Source: Proteiniclasticum sp.
GTDB taxonomy: Bacteria > Bacillota > Clostridia > Clostridiales > Clostridiaceae
DNA: 64,000 nt
Reading direction: 5' to 3'
NCBI RefSeq assembly: GCF_003514505.1
Contig: NZ_DOPX01000027.1
Span: 8,494-72,493, forward strand
Position numbers and translations under genes: made by a program. Below, in pieces: positions 17,033 through 25,984 of the stretch. The notes beneath the pieces are model-generated. The model saw only the letters and a list, made by a program, of their open reading frames with translations, was not told the DNA's origin and did no database searches. How positions within the stretch are numbered: position 1 is the stretch's first letter; every line of letters begins with the position of its first letter.

Positions 17033-18046
17033 TTATTCTTCTTCAGGTAGAATTCCCTTCAGAGTGTCTTCGATCTCTTCATCCATTTCAGCATCATAGG
17101 CTTCCACTTTGGGCATCCTTCTCTTATCTCTATAGATCACTGGCGATGTCGCAAAAAACACCTCTTCCTCAAAAGCGGTCCTTTCCATGAGCAGAAGCTC
17201 TTTGGCGATGGTTGTGACATTACGCCTGAAATCAGGTGAATTGATTCCCTCCACTTCCTGACCTTTGGTTTTTCTATAGTACGAGTAGTTTTTCCAAAGG
17301 CTGTGGGTGATTTTCTTTACAGTGGATGGCTTCCGGAGGGTCTCAAGAATCTCCTTCCGGATGGACTTCATGGTATCCTCCTCTATATTTTTCGGAAGAT
17401 CTGCAAGCTTTCTGCCAAGATCCCGCGCAAAGGTGTCATCAATCTCCTGACATAAGAATTTCAGCACATACCAGGCCTTATAGAGATCATCTTTGCTCTC
17501 TAAAGGAAGAGATCTGAACCAATGGAACGCCAAGAGTCTTCTTCTCCAGTCCCACCACTTGATAGGGCTCTGCACATCCGTTGCTGGAATGAGAAACATT
17601 TCCTCATTAAGAAGCATCGCACCAAAAATCCCTGGAGGATTTCCCCGCTTCTGCTTTTTTAGTGAGGTTCTGTATACACCACAAGTAGGACTTCCATCCA
17701 TGTAGATATATGCTGTGGCATTGGCTCTCTTTAATGTCTCCATACAGGATCCGCATCCCAAAAGAACTTCTTCTGTCACATCCCTGCCTCTACGGTTTTT
17801 GACTCTGGCTTCTCCACTGAGCACCATGAGTCCGTCTCCTCCAGAAAGGTGTATGGGATCTCTTGGCACCCCTAATCCAGACATGGTTTCTGGACAGACC
17901 GGACACCACATGAAATCCTGCTTCTCCCTCCCCAGGGTCGCCAGCATATCCCACCCCTTGTTGTTGTAGCGTACAGGTGACCCCATACAGCAGGCACTGA
18001 TCCCGATGGTAATTTTGTCATGAATGACCACATTCTTTTTTTCCAT
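17033..18046 (-). CDS. DUF523 family protein with C-terminal extension
   Basis: A 337-residue protein. The N-terminal ~160 residues are DUF523: GISACCMGSPVRYNN, FMWCPVCPETMSGLGVPRDP and GCGSCMETLKRANATAYIYMDGSPTCG, with Cys pairs suggesting metal or Fe-S binding. The remaining ~180 residues are helical and charged; I do not recognise them. Typical DUF523 proteins end near residue 150, so this is a long variant. ATG at 18046 is preceded by AAAGGGGGA. Not visibly part of an operon. Confidence 0.75.
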   Translation of the reverse strand: MEKKNVVIHDKITIGISACCMGSPVRYNNKGWDMLATLGREKQDFMWCPVCPETMSGLGVPRDPIHLSGGDGLMVLSGEARVKNRRGRDVTEEVLLGCGSCMETLKRANATAYIYMDGSPTCGVYRTSLKKQKRGNPPGIFGAMLLNEEMFLIPATDVQSPIKWWDWRRRLLAFHWFRSLPLESKDDLYKAWYVLKFLCQEIDDTFARDLGRKLADLPKNIEEDTMKSIRKEILETLRKPSTVKKITHSLWKNYSYYRKTKGQEVEGINSPDFRRNVTTIAKELLLMERTAFEEEVFFATSPVIYRDKRRMPKVEAYDAEMDEEIEDTLKGILPEEE

Positions 18047-18152
18047 GATTACATCCCCCTTTTCCATTTAATATAATCTATATTCAAGCAAAATGGCAGA
18101 TAGATATTTCTATATTTCAGATGGTGATATTTTTTATTGTATTATGCAAATT

Positions 18153-19460
18153 TTATTGGTTTACCCGTCTATTTTCAAGTCTCAGGCGTATGCCTTGTAT
18201 TTCATTTTGAAAATAAAACTGATCCTCTTTTTCCCAGTGTAGACTCACCAGAACTTTTTCAGTGTAAACCAGAAAATTCTCTAAATCCGGCTGATTTCCT
18301 GCCGAGATGTTTTCAGTGATGTGTCCCAAGGCTTTCATAAGAGACATCATCACGAAAAAGTCGCCCTTCCCATAATAGATGATCTGATGAAAGACATCCC
18401 GAAGGAGTGTTCCAAAATCCAATCCTTCCCTGTACACTTCTCCACCTGCATCTTCCATCTTGCGGAAACCTGGCTCCAGGACGGCCAGTTCTCTCATAAG
18501 CAGACCCAAGTCCTGAATGCACAGGATCGCGGTATTGGGATCGTTGATTCCTGGTGATAGAGCTTTAAGCGAAACCTCTACCAGCTTCTTCAATGCAAAA
18601 CCCAGATCATCCTCTTCATTTCTTCTCTCTCCGATGACAATACAAGAAGAGATGTCCTTCAGCGTATTCTGATCCATATCACTGTCCCCGCTATAACAGA
18701 TGTGCAGTACTATATCCTCTTCTGTGACGAACTGCCCATGTACTTTTTCCGCTACAATCTGAATGTTCTTGTCCTTTGATATTTTCAGAAGTCCCAGATA
18801 GTCCATATTCAGCAAATATCCATTTTTGGGTGCTTTGATCTGAAGTTTACTTTCTACCTTCTCTACCTCCTCTTTCAGAGCAAGGGAATACTGTTCCATT
18901 ACTTTGCAGTACTTCAGAATGCTCTGTGAAGCCTGATGAAATAGACGGTCTATGAGATTGGATGCCTGAGTGTATGTGCCAACGTTATGAATGAAGATAA
19001 TAAAGTTAAATATGCCAATCACGATATAAACCACACCGATGGTTCCTGCGATGATCCGGTAATCTGATAGAATATCCCGGATGAACAGGAGGGATATGAT
19101 GGCATAGAGGAACCCTGAAACGAAAATCCCAAAGGCTTTCATCGTCCTTTTTTCCTCAAGAAAGTTCTCAACAACCCTCGGTGAAAACTGAGATGTATAC
19201 ATGGTCAGCACCACCATGGTGGTTGAAAAAGTAAAGGTCATGATGGTGATAAATGCACTGGCAATGATCCCTAACACATTTTTCGCAAGTTCGGTGCTGG
19301 TGAGAAAAACTGATGGGATATACCCAGATGCATCAAAGAACACTCTCGCATCAATAAGGATCACACAAAATGCCAGTACCACTGCAAAGATGCTGTATAA
19401 TGCGGGATACAGCCAGATACTTCTTCTGATTCTCTTGAAAAATCTCTTCAGTTTCAACAT
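18153..19460 (-). CDS. DUF2254 membrane protein
   Basis: A 435-residue membrane protein with four N-terminal hydrophobic segments (residues ~18-40, 62-85, 110-130, 136-160) and a long cytoplasmic tail. ITIMTFTFSTTMVVLTMYTSQFSPR and the later LSPGINDPNTAILCI match DUF2254. Function is unknown; some relatives are annotated as channel-like. It is the last gene of the MoxR operon, 26 bases after the nitroreductase, with AAAAGGAG upstream. Confidence 0.85.
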   Translation of the reverse strand: MLKLKRFFKRIRRSIWLYPALYSIFAVVLAFCVILIDARVFFDASGYIPSVFLTSTELAKNVLGIIASAFITIMTFTFSTTMVVLTMYTSQFSPRVVENFLEEKRTMKAFGIFVSGFLYAIISLLFIRDILSDYRIIAGTIGVVYIVIGIFNFIIFIHNVGTYTQASNLIDRLFHQASQSILKYCKVMEQYSLALKEEVEKVESKLQIKAPKNGYLLNMDYLGLLKISKDKNIQIVAEKVHGQFVTEEDIVLHICYSGDSDMDQNTLKDISSCIVIGERRNEEDDLGFALKKLVEVSLKALSPGINDPNTAILCIQDLGLLMRELAVLEPGFRKMEDAGGEVYREGLDFGTLLRDVFHQIIYYGKGDFFVMMSLMKALGHITENISAGNQPDLENFLVYTEKVLVSLHWEKEDQFYFQNEIQGIRLRLENRRVNQ

Positions 19461-19486
19461 GGAAGCTTCTCCTTTTCAGAAATGGT

Positions 19487-20329
19487 TCATAACCGGTACG
19501 TGAACAGATACTTCATGTTTTCGCTCTCTTCTTGGGGAGAACTTTCAAGCACCAAAAACTCGCCTTTCAAGTCATGTGCTATGGCTCCCAGATGGAAATG
19601 ACAAGCAGCGATGCCTAGGTCCAGTCTCTGGATGTCATAAGGAAAAGCATCGCTGTATTTAGGCGTTTTTTTCTCATAGAAATGAACGCCTTGGTTCTTC
19701 ACAAGAAGTCTCCAGGGCTGTTTGTTGGAAGCTGAAGGACCAAGACGGACCATTTCCAGAAGGTCTGAGAGAAGGTCATTGTCCTCTTTGGGATACGAGG
19801 TCTCAAAACTATCCTGAAAAAACAGCTCCTCAAAAGGCTTTCTCTGATTTCCTTTGGCAATGAATCTCACCAAACGATCTGTCAGGCTTTTCTCTTCTTT
19901 TTCGTACCCTACTGGGGTTATGGCTGGGAAAAGATATCCCTCCGGAACCACCATGGCTTCTTTGAAATCTTCTCTCTTGAAGGTTCCACCCAGCCAGCAG
20001 GTGCCGATATTTTTAGACACCAGAAACAGCATCAGTCTCTCCATCTCATAGCCCAGTGCTTCTAGTGCCAAAGGACCGTCCTTCACCATAGCTCCAAGAT
20101 AACTGGTGGCTCCTTTAATCACTCCGTAAGTGCCTAGATTCGTGGTATTTTCAAGGGATTCCAGAAACCGGAACTCCACTTTCACACGAAATGGGTTCTC
20201 TGAAGATTTCAAAAAGTCTCTGATTTCTTTGCGGTCTTCCTCGGAGAGAGGACGCTGCTCATAGGTTCGTACGGATTTTCTTTGTTCAATCAGTTTCATG
20301 ATCTCTTTATCTAACCACTTTTCAGTCAT
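19487..20329 (-). CDS. Nitroreductase-family protein
   Basis: A 280-residue flavoprotein-like protein. KLIEQRKSVRTYEQRPLSEED at the start and GPSASNKQPWRLLV near residue 200 are typical nitroreductase FMN-binding segments, and the arrangement (two half-domains) fits the 'putative TM nitroreductase' group. It probably uses FMN and NAD(P)H to reduce an unknown substrate. ATG at 20329 lies one base after the stop of the AAC(6')-like gene, with AAAGAGGT upstream. Confidence 0.8.
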   Translation of the reverse strand: MTEKWLDKEIMKLIEQRKSVRTYEQRPLSEEDRKEIRDFLKSSENPFRVKVEFRFLESLENTTNLGTYGVIKGATSYLGAMVKDGPLALEALGYEMERLMLFLVSKNIGTCWLGGTFKREDFKEAMVVPEGYLFPAITPVGYEKEEKSLTDRLVRFIAKGNQRKPFEELFFQDSFETSYPKEDNDLLSDLLEMVRLGPSASNKQPWRLLVKNQGVHFYEKKTPKYSDAFPYDIQRLDLGIAACHFHLGAIAHDLKGEFLVLESSPQEESENMKYLFTYRL

Positions 20330-20330
20330 T

Positions 20331-20885
20331 TTATACCTCTTTTTCTGCAATATTTTTAGCCATAATGATATCCGGTTTGTTCCATCCATTGGCATTGGGT
20401 ATGACACCCACAATCTGATATCCTAATTTTTCATAGAATTCATAGGGATGCTCCTTATAGTTTCTTACCTTTGCCATCTTCTCATACAAATTTTCAAAAA
20501 GATCCCCTTCAGAAAGGCTTGTGGCAAAACGCTCATCGTCGGTCCCCAAAAATATAGTCAGTACTCCTTTTTCTGAGAGTACCTTTTCCAGGGCTTCCAC
20601 AAGCTTTTGGCCAATGCCCATCTTTCTTGCGTTATCAGCAACAACCAGTGGATGAAGTTCCCATCCATAGGGTTTATAAGCTTCCAGTGCAGAAACAAAT
20701 CCTATAAACTCACCGTCTTTTGTGGCCTTGAACGCAACTCGGTCTTCAGAAAGACACTCCATGACCTCATCTATTCCACGCCCTTTATAGCTATCAGGAA
20801 AAGCACTTTCTAGAAGAAGGGCAGCTTTTTTCACATACTCTTTTTCATAAATAGAAAACGGGCTGATCTCCAACTCATTTTTCAT
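20331..20885 (-). CDS. AAC(6')-Ii-like aminoglycoside 6'-N-acetyltransferase / GNAT
   Basis: A 184-residue acetyltransferase. From family memory it strongly resembles the Enterococcus AAC(6')-Ii enzyme: GWELHPLVVADNARK (acetyl-CoA site), IFLGTDDE, and EHPYEFYEKLGYQIVGVIPNANGW followed by KPDIIMAK. Those enzymes acetylate the 6'-amine of aminoglycosides, but chromosomal relatives may have other natural substrates. Length matches (182 in AAC(6')-Ii). ATG at 20885 overlaps the DUF4129-like gene end by 11 bases, so it is co-translated with the MoxR operon, not on a resistance element. Confidence 0.85.
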   Translation of the reverse strand: MKNELEISPFSIYEKEYVKKAALLLESAFPDSYKGRGIDEVMECLSEDRVAFKATKDGEFIGFVSALEAYKPYGWELHPLVVADNARKMGIGQKLVEALEKVLSEKGVLTIFLGTDDERFATSLSEGDLFENLYEKMAKVRNYKEHPYEFYEKLGYQIVGVIPNANGWNKPDIIMAKNIAEKEV

Positions 20886-22071
20886 TCTGACTGTCCTCCA
20901 AATACTTGCTGAAATCATTCAGAAGTTCTATTGTCACTGTTCTTTCACCATACCTTACTTCCTGATAAATCTTTCGGATTTCCACATGTTCCTTAGAAGA
21001 GACCTCTTCAGCCCTCTGTGCAATCTCCTCTGAGGTGTCATAGAGATGGATTTCCATTTCTTTCCTAAGCTTCAAAAGATAGTTTCGGTATCGGTATCTG
21101 AGCTTCTCATAAAGCCCATCAGGTTCCTTCTCCCGAACTGCTTTTCTTCTCTGCACTTTATGTTCTCTTAAAGATTCCCTCTGCTCCGTATATTCCAGTC
21201 CTTCCACAGGCTTTTCCCCTCTCTTTCTGAGAAAGCGGTACAAAAGATAGAGGAAGGATAGAATCAAAAGAAGGGACAACAAGGTCCTCAAGGCAGGGTA
21301 CTCCCTTGCATTTTCCACAAAAGAGCTGAACTCTTCCTGAAAACCTTCACCAAGCTCTGCACCTTGTGAATCATCAAACTGAGGTGGCCTGAAGTATCCT
21401 TTGAGTCTCGAAAAAAGAGCATAAAAGACAAAGGCGAAAGGATATACGATATAAGAAAGTAAAGATAACAATACAAAACCAACTTGCTGCAACAAAGTAT
21501 AAAGTAAGTCTCTGGCCTCCTCTGTGCCCAGTACTGCGGAAAAAAGAATGCTCACCAGAAGATACAGGAGGATTCTGTTTCTGCTCTTTTTCGGAGCAAT
21601 CCCCGCCTCCTGATGCCTTAATGCAACACTCAAAAGGATGGTGGAAAAAAAGTACAAAAGCAAAAAGGGCAGGTTTATTAGAAGAATCCACCGGACTCCC
21701 TCAGTCATAGAGGCCGTCACACCCAAAAAGAGAAGAAGCCCATAGCTTATTTTAAACCGTTGTGAAAGATCTTTCGGATCCAGAATACCAAGCCTCACAT
21801 CAAAGTACACATACAGCACGCCAGTATAGAGGATGGCAAAATATACTCTTTCCGCTGTTGAGGCAAGGAGCAGAGGAAGCAGCAAAAATAGTGGGACCAG
21901 CAATAGATTCCAAGGCCTTTTTCTCCATTTTCTCCACAGAAATAAAGAAGAAATCCCTAAAGAATAGAAGAGGATAAGAAATCCCTCCCAGGGATCAACC
22001 TCAAAGGGAATCATCAGAATGGACATGGTAAGGGAGAATACTCTTAGGAGTTCCAGTAAAAGCAGTGCCAT
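20875..22071 (-). CDS. Membrane protein with DUF4129-like C-terminus
   Basis: A 398-residue protein with around eight hydrophobic segments in the first ~230 residues, one more at ~265-285, then a basic, helical cytoplasmic tail (YEKLRYRYRNYLLKLRKEM, EEIAQRAEEV, YQEVRYGERTVT) that fits DUF4129. In MoxR-DUF58 operons such proteins accompany the AAA+ chaperone in membrane-protein maturation. Starts directly after the DUF58 stop. Confidence 0.75.
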   Translation of the reverse strand: MALLLLELLRVFSLTMSILMIPFEVDPWEGFLILFYSLGISSLFLWRKWRKRPWNLLLVPLFLLLPLLLASTAERVYFAILYTGVLYVYFDVRLGILDPKDLSQRFKISYGLLLFLGVTASMTEGVRWILLINLPFLLLYFFSTILLSVALRHQEAGIAPKKSRNRILLYLLVSILFSAVLGTEEARDLLYTLLQQVGFVLLSLLSYIVYPFAFVFYALFSRLKGYFRPPQFDDSQGAELGEGFQEEFSSFVENAREYPALRTLLSLLLILSFLYLLYRFLRKRGEKPVEGLEYTEQRESLREHKVQRRKAVREKEPDGLYEKLRYRYRNYLLKLRKEMEIHLYDTSEEIAQRAEEVSSKEHVEIRKIYQEVRYGERTVTIELLNDFSKYLEDSQNEK

Positions 22072-23148
22072 CTAAAATCCCCCTTTATATACTTCCATTT
22101 CTTTTGGCAGCCGGTTCAGATTCTCTTCTCTTGCAGACAGTACAACACTTCTGCCAAAGGTTTTCGAAAATGATCTGAGCGGGCTAAGATACTCTTCCAG
22201 CACCCCGGGCGTCACCAGGACAAAGGTTTGGTAGGCGTGTCTATTCCTGGTGAACCCTTTTAAGGATTCCTCCAAGGGCATGGCGATGACTTTCCCCATT
22301 TTCCCAAGAATCTCGTTGTACTTCCTTAGGCTTTCTTTTGACAGTCCCGGTGGAAAGTAATAGCCTCTTTGCGATTCATGATCATTGTATGCATTGGATG
22401 CAAAACTGAAGGGAATGTTTTTACTCGTAAGCTCCTCCATGACAGCCCGCATGATGACAATGGCGTTTTCCATGGCCTCCAGATCCGGATTTTTCCAAAA
22501 GGGTTTTGCCGTTTCCAGATTTAGAAATAGAAGTACACTTTTTTCAGCCGTGAAGTCAAACTGCTTCACCATCAGCTGATCATATTTCAACGTAGAAGGC
22601 CAGTGAATGTATCTTTGAGACTCTGCACCAGTATACTCTCTGATGCCCCGAATCATCAGCGGATCGTCCATGATCCATCTTTTGACCGTGACCTCTCCTT
22701 GGAAACTGCGATAAGGGATCACGATCTTCTGAAGTTTCTTTTTTTCCGGCAGAATCACCACTGGAACCTTCAGCGGAATCTCCTGATAGGTTTCATAAAA
22801 CCCCAAAAAATCTCCCAGTTTTAATGAGGCTGCCTCCACATGGTACAGCCCTCGTTTGGCAGCCTTCAGCTCATAGGTTCTTCTGACTCTCTGATATGGC
22901 ATGAGGACGAGACTGTAGCTGTTCACTTCCACAGAAAACGAAGGATCATAATATTCATCCACCCGAAGAAAGGGCAGTGTCAATGGTTTTCTGTTCTCAA
23001 TGACAGGCAGGACTTTAATGGTCTCCCCGATCTCATATACTTTTTTGTCTGTACTCGTTCTATATGTGAGAAATCTTCCACTGTACAGGAAAAGCACTCT
23101 GTTTATAAGAAGAATCACCAAAAGGAGCATTACAAAAAGTCCGGTCAT
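22072..23148 (-). CDS. DUF58 domain protein
   Basis: A 358-residue protein with one N-terminal membrane segment. The DUF58 signature is the region GIREYTGAESQRYIHWPSTLKYDQLMVKQF, split here as GIREYTGAESQRYIHW (about residue 185) and KYDQLMVKQF, followed by a von Willebrand-A-like domain with a degenerate metal site. Works with MoxR ATPases in an ill-defined chaperone or regulatory pathway. ATG overlaps the MoxR stop by four bases. Confidence 0.88.
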   Translation of the reverse strand: MTGLFVMLLLVILLINRVLFLYSGRFLTYRTSTDKKVYEIGETIKVLPVIENRKPLTLPFLRVDEYYDPSFSVEVNSYSLVLMPYQRVRRTYELKAAKRGLYHVEAASLKLGDFLGFYETYQEIPLKVPVVILPEKKKLQKIVIPYRSFQGEVTVKRWIMDDPLMIRGIREYTGAESQRYIHWPSTLKYDQLMVKQFDFTAEKSVLLFLNLETAKPFWKNPDLEAMENAIVIMRAVMEELTSKNIPFSFASNAYNDHESQRGYYFPPGLSKESLRKYNEILGKMGKVIAMPLEESLKGFTRNRHAYQTFVLVTPGVLEEYLSPLRSFSKTFGRSVVLSAREENLNRLPKEMEVYKGGF

Positions 23149-24092
23149 ATGTCCTCTCCAGCTTCTTCCAGCGGCACTGAAACTTTAGTCAGAAGATCTT
23201 CAATCTTACGCATTGCTGAAGCGACGCCATAGGCATCTTCACAAACGATTCTATGATTCAGCACATAGGGTGCCATCCTCTTCACATCTTCCGGCATCAT
23301 AAAATCTCTTCCGTCAAAAGCAGCAGACACCTGGGAAGCTCTAAAAAGTGCAATACTTCCTCTGGGACTTACGCCCATGGTGATCTCCTCATCTTCTCTC
23401 GTGGCCCGTACCACCTGGAGCAGATAAGAGAGCACCTCATCTGTGCATTTCACTTCTTTTACTTCATCAATAAGAAGCTTCAGTTCTTCCTCACTTACCA
23501 CTGAAGAGAGGGTTTCCAGGAGATTACCCAAGGTTTGGCGCAGGATCACCTTTTCTTCCTCCAGACTCGGATACCCCATGCTGATTCTCATGAGAAACCG
23601 GTCCATCTGAGCTTCCGGCAGCGGAAAAGTGCCGTAGGTCTCTACTGGGTTCTGCGTGGCGAGAACCATGAATGGCTCAGAAAGCTTTCTTGTCACTCCA
23701 TCCACGGTAATCTGTCTTTCTTCCATGGCTTCCAATAGAGCTGCCTGAGTCCTGGGAGTCGCCCGGTTGATCTCATCTGCCAGGATCACATTGGCAAACA
23801 GAGGCCCTTTACGGAACTCAAACTCCTTTTCTTTCTGATTGTAGAAACTGATCCCGGTGATGTCTCCAGGAAGAAGGTCTGGGGTAAACTGTATTCTTTT
23901 GAACGGAAGATCCAGGGTCTTTGAAAAAGAACGTACCATCACGGTTTTCCCCATGCCAGGAAGATCCTCCAATAGGATGTGGCCCTGGGCAAGAAAAGCA
24001 GTAAGGAGAAGCTCAATCTCATCATTTTTTCCCACAATCACTTTAGATACATTTTCCAGAACCTTTTCTTTGAACTGTTTGATTTTTTCCAT
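23145..24092 (-). CDS. MoxR-family AAA+ ATPase
   Basis: A 315-residue AAA+ ATPase. Walker A LPGMGKTV (residue ~43), Walker B VILADEINRATPRTQAALLEAMEE, sensor 1 LATQNPVE and sensor 2 in GVSPRGSIALFRAS. MoxR proteins act as chaperones for maturation of other complexes, often on DUF58/vWA partners encoded next door as here. Overlaps the DUF58 gene (ATGA). Confidence 0.93.
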   Translation of the reverse strand: MEKIKQFKEKVLENVSKVIVGKNDEIELLLTAFLAQGHILLEDLPGMGKTVMVRSFSKTLDLPFKRIQFTPDLLPGDITGISFYNQKEKEFEFRKGPLFANVILADEINRATPRTQAALLEAMEERQITVDGVTRKLSEPFMVLATQNPVETYGTFPLPEAQMDRFLMRISMGYPSLEEEKVILRQTLGNLLETLSSVVSEEELKLLIDEVKEVKCTDEVLSYLLQVVRATREDEEITMGVSPRGSIALFRASQVSAAFDGRDFMMPEDVKRMAPYVLNHRIVCEDAYGVASAMRKIEDLLTKVSVPLEEAGEDI

Positions 24093-24130
24093 ATGTCCTC
24101 ACTTTCATACTGCTACTTTTTAGTTCTATC

Positions 24131-24574
24131 TTATCTTGGCCATGCGTAAGCCAGCGCGATGACAAAAGACATGGATGCCGCATAATAATACATCCAGTTA
24201 CTTCTCTTCATTCTGAACATACCTAGGGTTAGGAGAAAAAAGAGCACCACAATGCTAAGGGCTAAAAACGGCGTTTCATAATACTTCAGAATCACCACAA
24301 CCAATGCCATGGTAAAGGGCGAGATAAAAAGCAGAGATTTCAGCAGATCATTTTTCAGAAACCTGCTTACTAAAATATAAGCAATAAAAATACCTGCCAT
24401 GGTATAGAATCTTGCTCTGTCCATTGGAAAAAGCTGTGGATTTCCACCTGAAATAAACCGTTCCCCAAGAAGCACTACTCCGTAATATGCCATAAAAGTC
24501 AGCCCCAGCAGCAGAACTCCACCCACTGTAAGAATCAGTACCGGCAACACTTTGTGTTTCAGATCCGGTTTCAT
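24131..24574 (-). CDS. Small polytopic membrane protein, first gene of MoxR operon
   Basis: A 147-residue protein with four clear hydrophobic segments (about 10-35, 50-68, 76-110, 125-145) and almost no soluble part. I do not recognise a family. It precedes MoxR by 38 bases and follows a promoter, so it belongs to the operon. ATG at 24574 has GGGGAAGGAAG upstream. Confidence 0.7.
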   Translation of the reverse strand: MKPDLKHKVLPVLILTVGGVLLLGLTFMAYYGVVLLGERFISGGNPQLFPMDRARFYTMAGIFIAYILVSRFLKNDLLKSLLFISPFTMALVVVILKYYETPFLALSIVVLFFLLTLGMFRMKRSNWMYYYAASMSFVIALAYAWPR

Positions 24575-24635
24575 CTTTTTCGCTTCCTTCCCCTCATTAT
24601 TTCGCTGTGATTTTTATAGTCATCTGTACAGTATA

Positions 24636-24665
24636 ATTATATCAGAATTGATGGAATCTTAGTAA
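24636..24665 (-). promoter_or_regulatory. Promoter of the MoxR operon
   Basis: Minus strand: TTACTA (24665-24660), 18-base spacer, TATAAT (24641-24636), about 60 bases before the first gene of the operon. Confidence 0.55.
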
Positions 24666-24734
24666 TATTCTCGAACTATACCTCAGGTAATTTGTCGAGA
24701 TGCGAGTATCATTACAGCTCACAAAAAACCACCG

Positions 24735-24774
24735 AAAATGAATAGAAGCTTACCCATAATCTGGATAAGCTTCT
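24735..24774 (-). terminator. Terminator of the AI-2 importer operon
   Basis: Thirteen-bp stem with one T-G pair (arms 24744-24756 and 24762-24774, core AGAAGCTTA/TAAGCTTCT), followed on the minus strand by ATTCATTTTC. It sits 44 bases after the lsrB-like stop. Confidence 0.75.
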
Positions 24775-24817
24775 GTATTCAGAGGATTTTTGGTTTGATT
24801 CCTTCTATTTGGGGTGT

Positions 24818-25927
24818 TTAGAAGTCGTAGTCGTCAATGTTGTCTATGGTAAATACAACTCTTTCTGGAAGATAGATGATACCACTGTCTTCTGCTTCGT
24901 AGTCATATCCCTGTGTCTTATTGGATTCTACAGTTACCTTTCCAACACCAGGCACATCCAGAGTATCTCCAACTTTCAGTTCGTTGCCTGCGCCCAGCCA
25001 GTATCCTACATAAGCACTGATTGCTCCCTGGATCTTCACATCCCAGAGACCATGAGCCTTTACAGTACCGTCTTTCACGAAATCTCTCATAGAGTTCGGG
25101 CTTGCAAAACCAGTAATGATAACTTCTCCGTCCTTGCCAAGATTCTTTGCTGCCTGAGCCATTGCTGGAAGAGCAGTGGAGTCTGGGCATAGGATGGCAT
25201 CGATGTCTCCATAGGTCTGAAGAATAGACTGTCCAACCTGAAGAGACTTCTGAGCATCCTGCTCACCATATTGTGTTGTGACGAGTTCCCAACCTGGATA
25301 CTTGTCAGCGATGTACGCTTTCGCAGCTTCCACCCATGCATTCTGGTCAGTAACAGTAGGGCTGGAGTAGAAGAATGCAAACTTTGCACTTTCTTTCTGT
25401 GCATCTGTCATCTGATCCGCAGCCATATCCACGAGCATATGTCCAAGATCTTCTGCAGTTCCCTGGTTTACGAAAATAGATCTGTGTGTTGGATCTACGT
25501 CTGAATCCCATGTGACAATCTTAATGCCCTTGTCTCTTGCGTTTTGAAGAGCCTGGTTCAGACCATCTGGTGAAAGAGAAGACACAACAATGGCATCTGC
25601 TCCCTGATTCACTGCACTGTTGATGATCTGTACCTGATTGGCAACTGCCGCTTCAGGGGAACCGTCATACTTTACATTGAATCCCACTTCTTTACCGATT
25701 TCCTGTGCGCCCATGTTCCCAGATTCAAAGAACATGTTTCCGGTCAGCTTAGGGATAAACACAACATTCACATCTTTAGGGTCTTTGATTTCACCTTCTC
25801 CAGCTGGTTCTTCCGCTCCAGGCGCAGGAGTTTCAGGTGTCTCTTCTGCTGGTGTAGTACATCCAGCAAGAATACCAAGTGTAAGTGACAATCCGAGAAT
25901 TAAGGACAAAACTTTAGACTTTTTCAT
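24818..25927 (-). CDS. lsrB: LsrB-like autoinducer-2 substrate-binding lipoprotein
   Basis: A 369-residue lipoprotein with signal peptide and lipobox LAGC (Cys at about residue 22), then an acidic Pro/Glu linker. The mature part is a periplasmic-binding-protein fold of the sugar type: NVVFIPKLTGNMFFESGNMGAQE, GADAIVVSSLSPDGLNQAL, IVTWDSDVDPTHR, VIITGFASPNSMRDFVKDG. The PKLTGNMFFE and DSDVDP segments match LsrB, which binds AI-2. Anchored on the outer face of the membrane. ATG at 25927 has GGAGGGTAATT. Last gene of the importer operon. Confidence 0.88.
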   Translation of the reverse strand: MKKSKVLSLILGLSLTLGILAGCTTPAEETPETPAPGAEEPAGEGEIKDPKDVNVVFIPKLTGNMFFESGNMGAQEIGKEVGFNVKYDGSPEAAVANQVQIINSAVNQGADAIVVSSLSPDGLNQALQNARDKGIKIVTWDSDVDPTHRSIFVNQGTAEDLGHMLVDMAADQMTDAQKESAKFAFFYSSPTVTDQNAWVEAAKAYIADKYPGWELVTTQYGEQDAQKSLQVGQSILQTYGDIDAILCPDSTALPAMAQAAKNLGKDGEVIITGFASPNSMRDFVKDGTVKAHGLWDVKIQGAISAYVGYWLGAGNELKVGDTLDVPGVGKVTVESNKTQGYDYEAEDSGIIYLPERVVFTIDNIDDYDF

Positions 25928-25984
25928 AATTACCCTCCATGAATTATATTGTTTATTAAATGACTTACGCCAATTCAACCAAAA

